Shown: positions 1-7,525, counted from the stretch's first letter. The stretch is 8,129 bases of DNA from Sulfuricella sp. (GCA_019911785.1 JAIOJM010000157.1:1-8129), one strand, 5' to 3'. Program-made: numbers and translations. The notes: generated by a model from the sequence alone, not told the origin.

Positions 1-953
1 CCGTCGATGCGGGGCTCACCTTCTAGAATCTGGCTGCGCACGATCTTGGCTTCCAGATTCTCGAAAATACCCTTGATCTGGTTGACGCGTGCGGTATCCA
101 TATCTTCGGTAAGCAGTTCGCCCAGTACGCGACTGCGAATCGCGTCGATTTTCAGGTAGCGGTCCTGCTTCTGGCGGACCTTGTAAGCTTCATTCAGATC
201 GGCCTGGGCCAGTTGAGCAATTTTTTCGATCAGAGCCTGGTCCTGCTCTGGCGCCTTCCAATCCCATGGCGCAGCCGCCACTTCGTCTGCCAGCTCGTTG
301 ATCATGTTGATCACGGCTTGCATTTCATCATGGCCAAACACCACCGCGCCCAACATCACGTCTTCAGGCAGCTCCATGGCTTCAGATTCGACCATCAAAA
401 CAGCCGTTTCAGTACCCGCAACAACCAGATCCAGCTGCGAGGCTTTCAGTTCTGTCAAAGTCGGGTTCAGCACGTATTCGCCATTGATATAGGCAACACG
501 CGCAGCGCCGATCGGGCCGTTAAAAGGGATACCAGAAATCGCCAGCGCGGCAGAAGCACCGATCAAGGCAGGAATATCGGAATCGATTTCACTCTCGGAG
601 GACATGACGGTAGCAACGATTTGCACGTCATTGTAAAAACCCTCAGGGAAAAGCGGGCGCAACGGGCGATCGATCAAACGGGAAGTCAGGATTTCCTTCT
701 CGGAGGGGCGACCTTCACGCTTGAAGAAACCACCAGGAATACGACCCGCAGCGTAAGTCCGTTCCTGGTAATCAACCGTCAACGGGAAGAAGTCCTGACC
801 GGGCTTGACGCTTTTAGCACCAACCACTGTTACCAGCACGACCGTGTCGTCCAGGCTAACCATTATGGCGCCAGACGCTTGGCGGGCAATCTCCCCAGTT
901 TCCAGCGTCAGTGTGTGACGCCCGAACGCAATACTTTTCTTGATATGGCTCAA
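1..953 (-). CDS. pnp: Polyribonucleotide nucleotidyltransferase (PNPase), N-terminal 317 residues, cut by window edge
   Basis: PNPase is a phosphorolytic 3'-5' exoribonuclease that degrades mRNA with phosphate and works as a trimer, often within the degradosome. The visible reading frame opens with [20 protein letters not shown]. It then carries the first RNase PH domain, with the family signature around residues 53-83 ([20 protein letters not shown], then FFKREGRPS) and [14 protein letters not shown] near 92-105. Next come the [13 protein letters not shown] and LDLVVAGT blocks (about 141-181). The helical linker domain (about 225-300) follows, and the frame reaches EGEPRID at the edge. The second RNase PH, KH and S1 domains lie outside the window. 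The start is TTG at 951-953: an in-frame TAA lies at 969-971, no ATG or GTG codon lies between, and a GAGG Shine-Dalgarno sits 8 nt upstream. The next in-frame ATG is residue 31, inside the first domain. It follows rpsO by 123 nt. Identity is certain and the TTG start very likely. Confidence 0.96.
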   Translation of the reverse strand, partial: MSHIKKSIAFGRHTLTLETGEIARQASGAIMVSLDDTVVLVTVVGAKSVKPGQDFFPLTVDYQERTYAAGRIPGGFFKREGRPSEKEILTSRLIDRPLRPLFPEGFYNDVQIVATVMSSESEIDSDIPALIGASAALAISGIPFNGPIGAARVAYINGEYVLNPTLTELKASQLDLVVAGTETAVLMVESEAMELPEDVMLGAVVFGHDEMQAVINMINELADEVAAAPWDWKAPEQDQALIEKIAQLAQADLNEAYKVRQKQDRYLKIDAIRSRVLGELLTEDMDTARVNQIKGIFENLEAKIVRSQILEGEPRID

Positions 954-983
954 AACGGTATCCTCTACTTAATCGTAATCTTC

Positions 984-1012
984 TTTATCGAGTCGGCAGG
1001 GCTTTTACACAA
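984..1012 (-). promoter_or_regulatory. Weak candidate promoter for pnp
   Basis: On the minus strand TTGTGT (1007-1012) and GATAAA (984-989) are separated by 17 nt. They match the sigma70 boxes at three and four of six positions. A start near 977 would leave a leader of about 24 nt before the pnp TTG. In E. coli pnp has its own promoter in the rpsO-pnp gap, so one here is plausible, but the match is poor and could be chance. Confidence 0.22.
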
Positions 1013-1050
1013 CCTCTGCTCTAGCCATTGCCGAATCCATCCTTGCGGAA

Positions 1051-1068
1051 TTCTCACTGACGCGAGAA
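1051..1068 (-). other. Small hairpin after rpsO stop
   Basis: Nine nt after the rpsO stop codon, TTCTCGC (1062-1068) can pair with GTGAGAA (1051-1057) across a GTCA loop, giving 7 bp with one G-U pair. No T-run follows, so it does not look like an intrinsic terminator. It could mark the rpsO 3' end or be an RNA processing site between rpsO and pnp, by analogy with the RNase III/RNase E sites in the E. coli rpsO-pnp gap. The stem is short and could be chance. Confidence 0.3.
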
Positions 1069-1076
1069 AGCAGAAA

Positions 1077-1346
1077 TTACTTACGCAAGCCGAGGCGCTC
1101 AATCAGGGTGCGATAGCGGTCAACACTGCTGCCGCGCAAGTAATCCAGCAGCTTGCGGCGCTTGCTGACCAGCTTCAGCAGACCACGACGGGAATGATGA
1201 TCCTTGGCATGAGTCTTGAAATGGCCGGTGAGATCGTTGATGCGTGCAGTCATAAGGGCAACTTGCACTTCGGTCGAACCGGTGTCGCCCGTTGCCTTTT
1301 GATAATCCTGCACTATTTGTGCCTTTTGGGCGCTGTTCATTGACAT
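1077..1346 (-). CDS. rpsO: 30S ribosomal protein S15
   Basis: S15 is a primary 16S rRNA binding protein of the platform of the small subunit and contributes an intersubunit bridge. The 89-residue product is exactly the length of E. coli S15. It has the conserved blocks [16 protein letters not shown] (residues 21-36), [10 protein letters not shown] (48-57, the 16S-contacting loop) and RRKLLDYL followed by the C-terminal LIERLGLRK. The ATG at 1344-1346 has a GGAG Shine-Dalgarno 6 nt upstream. A second in-frame ATG two codons later is too far from it to be preferred. The gene has its own good promoter upstream and lies between truB (92 nt) and pnp (123 nt), the usual proteobacterial order. In several bacteria S15 represses its own translation; the leader from the predicted promoter is too short here for the E. 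coli-type pseudoknot upstream of the start. Confidence 0.98.
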   Translation of the reverse strand: MSMNSAQKAQIVQDYQKATGDTGSTEVQVALMTARINDLTGHFKTHAKDHHSRRGLLKLVSKRRKLLDYLRGSSVDRYRTLIERLGLRK

Positions 1347-1357
1347 TATATTCTCCG

Positions 1358-1377
1358 AAAATAAAACGCGTTATTTT
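1358..1377 (-). repeat. AT-rich inverted repeat across the rpsO transcription start
   Basis: AAAATAA (1371-1377) and TTATTTT (1358-1364) are perfect inverted arms around a CGCGTT centre. The element overlaps the -10 box, covers the predicted start site and ends one base before the rpsO Shine-Dalgarno. As DNA it could be an operator; as RNA the complete stem would form only on read-through transcripts. No regulator can be named. Confidence 0.35.
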
Positions 1378-1402
1378 ACCTTGTATTATGAGATATTCTC
1401 AA
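1373..1402 (-). promoter_or_regulatory. Sigma70-type promoter of rpsO
   Basis: TTGAGA (1397-1402) and TAAAAT (1373-1378) each match the sigma70 consensus at five of six positions, with an 18-nt spacer. Transcription would start near 1366-1368, about 20 nt upstream of the rpsO ATG. An independent rpsO promoter in this gap is known in E. coli, which supports the call. A second -10-like hexamer, CATAAT, lies within the spacer but has no matching -35 box. Confidence 0.6.
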
Positions 1403-1406
1403 GTAG

Positions 1407-1432
1407 TTCTCGCAGGTTAGCTCCCGCGAAAA
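1407..1432 (-). other. Hairpin just after truB stop
   Basis: TCGCGGG (1423-1429) pairs with CCTGCGA (1410-1416) across an AGCTAA loop with one G-U pair. Flanking U-A and U-G pairs can extend the stem to about 10 bp (1407-1432). The T-run is on the 5' side and not the 3' side, so it does not fit an intrinsic terminator in either direction. It may protect or process the truB mRNA 3' end. Confidence 0.35.
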
Positions 1433-1438
1433 ATTCTG

Positions 1439-2386
1439 TTACACCGTACTCTCGACAGCGAGTCTTTTGGGTGCAATCTTGCCGTCATCTGCGATCTCGC
1501 CAATACCGACGAGGCACTGACCTTCGTCGTACAAAACCACTACCCCATCATGCACCTGCTTCGGCATCCAGATCGCCTGCCCTTGCCGAAAATAATGGGC
1601 GCTTTCCCGATCCAGTATTATTTTTGGCAGCCCGTCCAGCAGGCAGTCCGGCGGCAATAGCCGCGCGTCCCTGGCTTCCAGGTCCAACCCCTCGAGTTGC
1701 TCCAGGGTCACAGTCTGGCTAATATCAAAACTGCCAATACGCGTGCGCCGCAATGCCTGCATAAAGGCGCCACACCCCAGTACACGACCCAGGTCTTCCG
1801 CCAGCACCCGAATATAGGTACCCTTGCTGCACGCCACCGTAACGCTCAACTCGTCGCCAGCAAAGCTATCCAGAGTCAAGCTGTAAATCGTCACCGGGCG
1901 CGCTGCCCGCTCAATCTCAACCCCGGCACGAGCATAAGTATAAAGCGCCTTGCCCTGAAATTTGAGGGCAGAATGCATCGGCGGAACCTGGAGAATAGGG
2001 CCAATAAACTGTTGCAGCGCCTGTTCCACCTGACCAAGCGACAGATCGACGACCTTGCTGCTGGTCACCTCCCCCTCGGAGTCTCCCGTGGTAGTGGTTT
2101 TCCCCAGCTTGAAAACTGCCTGATAGGTCTTGCCTGCATCCAGCAGAAACTGTGAAAACTTGGTGGCCTCTCCAAAGCAGATCGGCAGCAAGCCAGTTGC
2201 AATCGGATCCAGATTGCCGGTGTGCCCCGCCTTGGCGGCTTGATACAGTCGCTTGGCCTGCTGCAGAGCGCCATTCGACGAAATTCCGTAAGGCTTATCC
2301 AGCAGCAGGACACCACTGATGGAACGCTTGATCCGTTTAAACTGCAATGGGCTATTCTTCTCGTTGATGCGCTTTATCTGAGGCAA
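1439..2386 (-). CDS. truB: tRNA pseudouridine(55) synthase
   Basis: TruB isomerises U55 in the T-loop of nearly all tRNAs to pseudouridine and also acts as a tRNA folding chaperone. The protein has the family start ISGVLLLDKPYGISSN (residues 23-38). The catalytic motif GHTGNLDPIATGLLP contains the nucleophile Asp60, equivalent to E. coli Asp48. The active-site Tyr88 lies in the KTYQAVFKLG block, and CSKGTYIR is at 186-193. A C-terminal RNA-binding domain ends with GIGEIADDGKIAPKRL. No ATG start exists. The longest frame opens at TTG (2384-2386), inside the last codons of rbfA, with a GAGG only 3 nt upstream. A second TTG (2345-2347), 4 nt after the rbfA stop, would give 302 residues, and its N-terminus nearly matches the E. 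coli length. The function is certain; the start codon is open between these two TTGs. Confidence 0.95.
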   Translation of the reverse strand: MPQIKRINEKNSPLQFKRIKRSISGVLLLDKPYGISSNGALQQAKRLYQAAKAGHTGNLDPIATGLLPICFGEATKFSQFLLDAGKTYQAVFKLGKTTTTGDSEGEVTSSKVVDLSLGQVEQALQQFIGPILQVPPMHSALKFQGKALYTYARAGVEIERAARPVTIYSLTLDSFAGDELSVTVACSKGTYIRVLAEDLGRVLGCGAFMQALRRTRIGSFDISQTVTLEQLEGLDLEARDARLLPPDCLLDGLPKIILDRESAHYFRQGQAIWMPKQVHDGVVVLYDEGQCLVGIGEIADDGKIAPKRLAVESTV

Positions 2387-2726
2387 CCGCCTCGTCGATC
2401 AGCTGGGACAAGCGCACCCCATTCTCGACGGAAGTATCGTAGATGAAATGTAGCTGGGGCATGATCCGCAGTTTCATGCGGTGCGCCAGCTGCGTTCGCA
2501 GGAAGCCGGCGGCATGCTCGAGGCCAGCCTGCGCCTTGGGAGCCTGCCCAGCCGATTTCATCGTGGTGAAATACACCTTGGCATGCGCATAATCCTGGGT
2601 CACCTCGACACCCGTCAAGGTCACCAGACCGACACGCGGATCCTTGACTTCCATCTGGATCAGATCCGCCAGTTCGCGCTGGATTTGCTCGGCAACCCGG
2701 CCGGTTCGCAAAAAAGCTTTACCCAT
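2352..2726 (-). CDS. rbfA: 30S ribosome-binding factor A
   Basis: RbfA binds the maturing 30S subunit near the 5' helix of 16S rRNA, helps late processing of the 16S 5' end and is important for growth in the cold. The 124-residue product is slightly shorter than E. coli RbfA (133), with the difference in the disordered tail. The type II KH-like fold is recognisable from RVAEQIQRELADLIQ (residues 10-24), VKDPRVG (27-33) and GVEVTQDYAHAKVYFT (39-54). The AAG kink in HAAGFLR (71-77) and LRIMPQLHFIYD (86-97) complete it. The ATG at 2724-2726 has an AGGA 9 nt upstream. It lies 38 nt after infB, and its end overlaps the longer version of truB by 35 nt, so the three are almost certainly cotranscribed and truB may be translationally coupled. 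Confidence 0.97.
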   Translation of the reverse strand: MGKAFLRTGRVAEQIQRELADLIQMEVKDPRVGLVTLTGVEVTQDYAHAKVYFTTMKSAGQAPKAQAGLEHAAGFLRTQLAHRMKLRIMPQLHFIYDTSVENGVRLSQLIDEAVASDKAHQREE

Positions 2727-2764
2727 GACGGAGCTTCCTGACTATCCGTTGCATGAATAGTGGG

Positions 2765-5425
2765 CTAAAGGCTACGCGCAACTTCAACCATTTCATAAAC
2801 TTCGAGGTGATCGCCGACTTCGAGATCATTAAAACCCTTCAGCGACAGCCCGCATTCGAAGCCGGATTTCACTTCCTTCACGTCGTCCTTGAAACGTTTG
2901 AGGGAGTCCAGTTCGCCGGTATGGATCACCACGTTGTTTCGCAACACACGCACCATGGAGCCACGCTTTACCGTGCCGTCGAGCACGTAGCAACCCGCAA
3001 CCGTACCCACTTTTGAAATCCGGTACACCTCGCGCACTTCCACCAGGCCGAGCACGCTCTCCTTGCGTTCCGGTGCCAGCATGCCCGACAGTGCAGCTTT
3101 GATCTCATCCACCGCATCGTAAATAATGGTGTAGTAGCGCACATCCACTCCGGAGGACTGGACCAGCTTGCGTGCAGTCGCATCAGCGCGCGAGTTGAAA
3201 CCGATTACCACGGCTTTCGACGCCAGGGCCAAGTTGATGTCGGACTCGGTAATCGCTCCCACTCCGCTATGGATGATGTTGACTTTAACCTCGTCGGTGG
3301 ACAGCTTCTGCAGTGCATGAGCCAGCGCTTCGTAGGAGCCCTGAACATCGGTCTTGATGATCAGCGGCAGAACCCTGACTTCGCCCTCCCCCATCTGCTC
3401 GAACATGTTCTCCAGTTTCGCTGCCTGCTGCTTGGCCAGCTTCACATCGCGGTACTTGCCCTGGCGGAACAACGCGATCTCGCGCGCCTTGCGCTCGTCG
3501 TTCAGCACGATCACATCCTCGCCCGCCATCGGCACCTCGGATAAGCCCTGGATTTCCACGGGAATGGAGGGCCCGGCTTCTTTCACCATGGCGCCGTTTT
3601 CATCCAGCATGGCCCGCACACGACCGAAGGCCCCGCCGGCCAGAAGCATGTCGCCCGCCTTAAGCGTTCCAGACTGCACCAGAATAGTCGCCACAGGGCC
3701 ACGGCCTTTATCCAGCCGAGCCTCGATCACCAAGCCCTTGGCCGGAACATCCTTTTGCGCTTTTAGTTCCAGCACCTCGGCCTGCAACAGCACGCCTTCC
3801 AGTAGCTCATCGATGCCCTCGCCGCTTTTGGCAGAAACCCCGACAAACATGGTATCTCCGCCCCAATCTTCAGGGACGACACCTTGCGCCACCAATTCCT
3901 GCTTGATGCGTTCAGGATTAGCTTCGGGCTTGTCAATCTTGTTCATCGCCACGACGACCGGCACGCCTGCCGCCTTGGCGTGATGGACAGCTTCGATCGT
4001 CTGGGGCATCACGCCGTCATCGGCAGCGACCACCAGAATCACCACGTCAGTGGCTTTGGCACCGCGCGCGCGCATCGCCGTAAAGGCCTCATGGCCCGGC
4101 GTGTCGAGGAAGGTCACCATGCCGCGAGGCGTTTCCACATGATAGGCGCCGATATGCTGGGTAATGCCGCCAGCTTCGCCATGAGCCACGCGGGTACGGC
4201 GAATATAGTCGAGCAGCGAGGTTTTGCCGTGGTCGACGTGGCCCATTACCGTCACTACTGGCGCACGGGGCTCCAGGTGCACTTCATGCGCTTCAGCCTC
4301 GGCCAGATAAGCTTCAGGACTATCCAGGGCCGCCGGCTTGGCGACATGCCCCATTTCCTCGACCAGAATCATCGCAGTTTCCTGATCCAGCATCTGGTTG
4401 ATCGTCGCCATGGTGCCCATCTTCATCATTACCTTGATGACTGCGGCCGCCTTTACCGCCATTTTTTGCGCAAGCTGCCCGACCGTGATGGTTTCAGGAA
4501 TCATCACCTCGTGCACGATAGGTTCAGTCGGCATGGCAAAACCATGGGGTCCCTGATCTTCCGCCTTGTGATGAGCCCCCCTGTCCTTACGGTTGCGCCA
4601 TCCGGTTGCGCCACCCATATCGCCACGCACTTTGATGCCGCGCTTCTTACCGGACGTATCCGCCCAGGTGGTTTCTTTTTTCTTGGCTGCCTTTTTCTCG
4701 ACTTTCTCACCCGGCTTTACGACAGGCTTATGCAGCGTGCCTTCCGTTAATGAAGGCTCTGGCACCTTGGCAGGAACTTGAGTTGCAGCTGCCGCAGATT
4801 CAGCAGCCGCGGCAGCTTGTGCCACTATTTCGGCTTGTCGGCGCAGGCCCTTTTCCTGCTTTTCACGAATATCCGCGCTTTGACGTGCGAAAAGCGCTGA
4901 TTGCTTGCGTGCTTCTTCTTCGCGCTTGGCAATTTCTGCATCGTGCAGCTGCGGCTTAGCTCTTTTCTTTACTGGAGCGGCCTCGACTGGCGCTTCAACC
5001 GGCGCGGCCTCGACTGGCACTTCGACCGGTGCCACTTCAGCTGGAGCGGCTACGACTGGCACTTCAACCAGCGCGGCTTCGACTGGCGCTTCAACCGGCG
5101 CCACTTCAATCGGAGCGGCTTCGGTCACGTCTCGTTTAACGAAAACCCGCTTCTTGCGCACCTCCACCTGGATAGTACGTGCCTTGCCAGTACTGTCCGC
5201 CTTCTTGATTTCAGTTGTTTCCTTGCGGGTCAGAGTGATTTTATTCTTCTGTTCCTTTGCGCCATGTGCACGGCGCAAATAGTCAAGCAACTGAGTCTTG
5301 TCCTTCTCAGTCAGCAAATCCTCGGACGCCGCTTTATTCACGCCCGCAGCCCGCAACTGTTCCAGCAACAGCGTTGCGGGCAAGCCCAGCTCGCCGGCAA
5401 ATTGAGCCACGTTCATTTGTCCCAT
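2765..5425 (-). CDS. infB: Translation initiation factor IF-2
   Basis: IF2 is the GTPase that brings fMet-tRNA to the 30S subunit and promotes joining of the 50S. The 886-residue protein starts with an IF2_N domain (about 4-52). A basic stretch ending in [13 protein letters not shown] (87-99) follows. Next come a Pro/Val/Glu/Ala repeat tract (104-152), an Ala-rich charged linker (160-215) and a basic region. A second IF2_N-type domain spans about 308-360. The G domain has all its motifs: GHVDHGKT (395-402), DTPGH (441-445), NKID (495-498) and SAK (531-533). The beta-barrel, the helical connector and the C-terminal fMet-tRNA binding domain, ending [11 protein letters not shown], complete the protein. 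The ATG at 5423-5425 has GGAG 6 nt upstream; the ATG three codons later is less well placed. It lies 31 nt after nusA and 38 nt before rbfA. Nothing essential is missing. Only the linker is unusual. Confidence 0.98.
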   Translation of the reverse strand: MGQMNVAQFAGELGLPATLLLEQLRAAGVNKAASEDLLTEKDKTQLLDYLRRAHGAKEQKNKITLTRKETTEIKKADSTGKARTIQVEVRKKRVFVKRDVTEAAPIEVAPVEAPVEAALVEVPVVAAPAEVAPVEVPVEAAPVEAPVEAAPVKKRAKPQLHDAEIAKREEEARKQSALFARQSADIREKQEKGLRRQAEIVAQAAAAAESAAAATQVPAKVPEPSLTEGTLHKPVVKPGEKVEKKAAKKKETTWADTSGKKRGIKVRGDMGGATGWRNRKDRGAHHKAEDQGPHGFAMPTEPIVHEVMIPETITVGQLAQKMAVKAAAVIKVMMKMGTMATINQMLDQETAMILVEEMGHVAKPAALDSPEAYLAEAEAHEVHLEPRAPVVTVMGHVDHGKTSLLDYIRRTRVAHGEAGGITQHIGAYHVETPRGMVTFLDTPGHEAFTAMRARGAKATDVVILVVAADDGVMPQTIEAVHHAKAAGVPVVVAMNKIDKPEANPERIKQELVAQGVVPEDWGGDTMFVGVSAKSGEGIDELLEGVLLQAEVLELKAQKDVPAKGLVIEARLDKGRGPVATILVQSGTLKAGDMLLAGGAFGRVRAMLDENGAMVKEAGPSIPVEIQGLSEVPMAGEDVIVLNDERKAREIALFRQGKYRDVKLAKQQAAKLENMFEQMGEGEVRVLPLIIKTDVQGSYEALAHALQKLSTDEVKVNIIHSGVGAITESDINLALASKAVVIGFNSRADATARKLVQSSGVDVRYYTIIYDAVDEIKAALSGMLAPERKESVLGLVEVREVYRISKVGTVAGCYVLDGTVKRGSMVRVLRNNVVIHTGELDSLKRFKDDVKEVKSGFECGLSLKGFNDLEVGDHLEVYEMVEVARSL
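4979..5116 (-). repeat. 69-bp tandem duplication inside infB (Pro-Val-Glu-Ala linker)
   Basis: Residues 104-126 (5048-5116) and 127-149 (4979-5047) of IF2 are two consecutive copies of a 23-residue unit, matching at 18 of 23 positions. Each copy is itself built of short blocks such as APVEV and APVEA. The DNA copies are also clearly similar, as seen in the repeated GACTGGC and TTCAACC elements on the plus strand. The tract joins the N-terminal domain to the rest of IF2 and is expected to be extended and flexible. In-frame 69-bp units can be gained or lost by slippage without breaking the gene. Confidence 0.85.
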
Positions 5426-5456
5426 TTAGGTCTCCAGTACATTCTGCTCGCTATCG

Positions 5457-6929
5457 TCATGCAAACCACGGGGCGCGTGCCGTCATAATCAATTCCTTGG
5501 CGCGTTCACCATCCATCCCGGTCATTTCAACCAGATCGTCAACCGCCAAATCAGCCAGATCATCCATCGTCACCACGCCCTTGGATGCCAAGGCACGTGC
5601 TGTTTCATCATCCATACCCTCCATCGCCAGCAACTCGGCTGAGGGAGCCTCCATTTTTTCCTCGCTGGCAATCGCTTCCGTCAGCAACGCATTGCGTGCG
5701 CGACTACGCAGCTCATTGACCGTATCCTCATCCAAAGATTCAATTTCCAGCATCTCCGAAAGAGGGACATAGGCCACTTCTTCCAGTGTACCGAATCCCT
5801 CCTGCACCAAAATCCCTGCCACTTCTTCGTCAACATCGAGCTTTTGCATAAAAAGCGAAATAATCGCCGAACTCTCTTCCTGGTTCTTCTGATCTGCTTC
5901 TTCCTCGGTCATGATGTTCAAGGTCCAGCCTGTCAGCTCGCTAGCCAGACGCACATTCTGCCCGAGGCGTCCGATGGCCTGTGCCAGCTGCTCCTCCTCT
6001 ACCACCACATCCATGCTGTGCTTTTCCTCATCCACCACGATGCTGCTGATCTCAGCCGGCGCCAAGGCATTGATCACAAACTGGGCGGGCTCGGGAGACC
6101 ACAATATGATATCCACCCGTTCCCCGGCGAGTTCAGAGGTCACTGCCTGAACGCGCGAACCGCGCATGCCAACGCAAGTTCCAATTGGATCGATACGCTG
6201 GTCGTTTGATTTAACTGCTATCTTTGCTCGCACACCCGGATCTCTTGCCGCCGCTTTGATTTCAAGCAACCCATCCTCAATTTCAGGAACTTCCAGTTCA
6301 AAGAGCTTCACCAGAAACTCTGGCGCAATGCGAGACAAAATCAATTGCGGGCCGCGGCCTGCTCGGTCAACTCGGGACAGATATGCCCGCACGCGGTCGC
6401 CAATCCGCAAGTTTTCCTTGGGGATCATCTGGTCTCGCGGCAGCAAAGCTTCGATCCGCCCCGACTCGATAATGGCGTTGCCACGCTCCATCCTCTTGAT
6501 GGTTCCGGTAACCAGATATTCCTTACGTTCCAGGAAGTCGTTCAGGATCTGCTCACGCTCAGCTTCGCGAATTTTCTGCAAGATCACCTGCTTGGCGGCC
6601 TGCGCACCAATACGGCCAAACTCGACCGGCTCAAGAGGTTCCTCGATATAGCCATCCAGCTCAACTTCAGGATCGCGCACCTTGGCATCAGTCAGGCCTA
6701 TCTGACGCTCCGGGAACTCCACGGCATCATCCGGAACCACGTGCCAGAGGCGAACAGAAGAATACTCACCGGTATCGCGATCAAGGTCGACGCGCACATC
6801 CACATCCTCATGAAAACGCTTTTTTGTCGCGGAGGCCAACGCCAATTCCAGCGCAGCAAAAATCACATCCTTAGAGACGTTCTTCTCCCGCGACATCACA
6901 TCCACGACCAGCAAAATTTCACGACTCAT
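5457..6929 (-). CDS. nusA: Transcription termination/antitermination factor NusA
   Basis: NusA binds RNA polymerase and nascent RNA. It enhances pausing and intrinsic termination and is part of the antitermination complex on rRNA operons. The 490-residue protein has the usual layout: an N-terminal polymerase-binding domain (1-125, opening [10 protein letters not shown]), an S1 domain (about 135-200) and two KH domains (about 200-345). The KH loops are GMRG (254-257) and [11 protein letters not shown] (320-330). Two acidic C-terminal repeats lie at about 365-418 and 430-485, and the protein ends TARAPWFA. Length and domain content match the E. coli protein (495), including the second repeat that binds the polymerase alpha C-terminal domain. 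The ATG at 6927-6929 has a strong GGAGG; an alternative ATG at residue 12 has no such site. It lies 11 nt after rimP and 31 nt before infB. Confidence 0.98.
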   Translation of the reverse strand: MSREILLVVDVMSREKNVSKDVIFAALELALASATKKRFHEDVDVRVDLDRDTGEYSSVRLWHVVPDDAVEFPERQIGLTDAKVRDPEVELDGYIEEPLEPVEFGRIGAQAAKQVILQKIREAEREQILNDFLERKEYLVTGTIKRMERGNAIIESGRIEALLPRDQMIPKENLRIGDRVRAYLSRVDRAGRGPQLILSRIAPEFLVKLFELEVPEIEDGLLEIKAAARDPGVRAKIAVKSNDQRIDPIGTCVGMRGSRVQAVTSELAGERVDIILWSPEPAQFVINALAPAEISSIVVDEEKHSMDVVVEEEQLAQAIGRLGQNVRLASELTGWTLNIMTEEEADQKNQEESSAIISLFMQKLDVDEEVAGILVQEGFGTLEEVAYVPLSEMLEIESLDEDTVNELRSRARNALLTEAIASEEKMEAPSAELLAMEGMDDETARALASKGVVTMDDLADLAVDDLVEMTGMDGERAKELIMTARAPWFA

Positions 6930-6940
6930 ACTACCTCCGG

Positions 6941-7372
6941 CTATATATTCGGTATCAAACGTGCCTTGTCTATATTGGCAATATTCAGCGCCAACAGCGT
7001 GCCATCCACTTCCAGTTGCAGCACACCATCCTTAACCCCGCGCAAAACGCCCGCATAATTCTTCCTGCCGGCAAGCGCAACCCGCAATTTAATCTGAGCG
7101 CGATCACCGTTAAAACGAATGAAATCCGCTTCCTTCTTCAAAACCCTGTCCAACCCGGGAGAAGATACCTCCAGTCGGTCATAGTCGTAATCCATCTCGA
7201 CCGCCAACAATCGCGACAGATGATTGCTCACGAAAGCGCAATCATCGACGCTGATTCCGGCCGGCTTATCGATAAACAAACGAAGGGACTTGCCTCGCTG
7301 CGACACCTCGAGGTCTACAAACTCATACCCCAGACCGGTTACCGTGGATTCCAGCAAACCGTATAAATCCAT
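6941..7372 (-). CDS. rimP: Ribosome maturation factor RimP
   Basis: RimP is an early 30S assembly factor that helps central pseudoknot formation and uptake of S12 and other proteins into the small subunit. The 143-residue product is a little shorter than E. coli RimP (150). It shows an N-terminal alpha/beta domain ending with the signature [10 protein letters not shown] (residues 67-76), and a C-terminal SH3-like barrel (about 83-143) ending [17 protein letters not shown] of E. coli appears as ISVDDC (40-45). The ATG at 7370-7372 is preceded by GGCGGAG, with the GGAG only 2 nt from the start, closer than usual, so initiation may be inefficient. It is the first gene of the operon, with a promoter and a terminator-like hairpin directly upstream. 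Confidence 0.96.
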   Translation of the reverse strand: MDLYGLLESTVTGLGYEFVDLEVSQRGKSLRLFIDKPAGISVDDCAFVSNHLSRLLAVEMDYDYDRLEVSSPGLDRVLKKEADFIRFNGDRAQIKLRVALAGRKNYAGVLRGVKDGVLQLEVDGTLLALNIANIDKARLIPNI

Positions 7373-7383
7373 ATCTCCGCCAC

Positions 7384-7409
7384 AAATAAAAAATGGGCTG
7401 ACAGCCCAT
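7384..7409 (-). terminator. Terminator-like hairpin with T-run in the rimP leader (possible attenuator or operator)
   Basis: ATGGGCT (7403-7409) pairs perfectly with AGCCCAT (7393-7399) across a GTC loop. The stem runs directly into TTTTTT-A-TTT (7384-7393). As DNA the site is a perfect 17-bp palindrome with 8-bp arms and a single central base. It lies between the predicted transcription start (about 7417) and the rimP Shine-Dalgarno. The form is that of an intrinsic terminator. Because it sits in the leader and not after a gene, it could attenuate the rimP-nusA operon, act as a stabilising 5' stem with a U-rich stretch, or be a repressor site. The stem is short (7 bp), so termination strength is uncertain. 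Confidence 0.55.
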
Positions 7410-7414
7410 ATACG

Positions 7415-7434
7415 ATTTGCGCATTATAGCAAAT
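7415..7434 (-). repeat. Inverted repeat enclosing the -10 box
   Basis: ATTTGC (7429-7434) and GCAAAT (7415-7420) are perfect inverted arms separated by 8 bp containing TATAAT. A protein binding this dyad would cover the -10 box and start site. It is short and may be chance. No regulator family can be assigned from the sequence. Confidence 0.3.
7423..7431 (-). promoter_or_regulatory. Extended -10 promoter of the rimP-nusA-infB operon
   Basis: TGCTATAAT contains a perfect TATAAT (7423-7428) preceded by the TGn extension. No good -35 box is at 16-18 nt (TTTCAT or TTCATT only); TTGATG (7452-7457) is 23 nt away, too far. An extended -10 can compensate. The start site would be an A at about 7416-7418, giving a leader of about 45 nt to the rimP ATG. 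The position, between the rRNA terminator and the first gene of the operon, fits well. Confidence 0.65.
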
Positions 7435-7525
7435 ATTCAGTATGAATGAAACATCAACCGACAAAGCGGTTTCTGATTGAACCAGGAACTCTTGCCACGA
7501 CCTACCCTAACTTTTGCTGCGCTCT

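Noticed and set aside
213..1343. A 376-codon open frame on the plus strand antisense to pnp and rpsO
   Set aside because: It lies opposite two clearly conserved genes, resembles no protein I recognise, and has the His/Arg/Gln-rich look of an antisense shadow frame.
1410..1429. The hairpin after truB as an intrinsic terminator
   Set aside because: The T-run is upstream of the stem on the minus strand and becomes an A-run on the plus strand, so neither direction has terminator form.
4979..5116. Possible CRISPR-like array because of regular repeats
   Set aside because: The repeats are contiguous, in frame within infB, and have no unique spacers.
3884..5488. Long plus-strand open frames antisense to infB, including Ser-Thr-Gly-Ala and Trp-Phe-Asn-Arg repeats around 4900-5280
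   Set aside because: These repeats are the other-frame and other-strand readings of the Pro-Val-Glu-Ala duplication in infB and have no independent coding signal.
7323..7409. A 28-codon upstream frame starting at the ATG in the rimP leader hairpin and overlapping rimP out of frame
   Set aside because: No Shine-Dalgarno precedes it, its ATG is buried in the stem, and the predicted leader gives it only about 8 nt of upstream RNA. It carries no run of regulatory codons.
7475..7483. GGTTCAATC resembling a tRNA T-loop between 5S and rimP (E. coli has a tRNA gene upstream of rimP)
   Set aside because: The following bases do not close a T-stem, and no acceptor, D or anticodon arm can be built around it.
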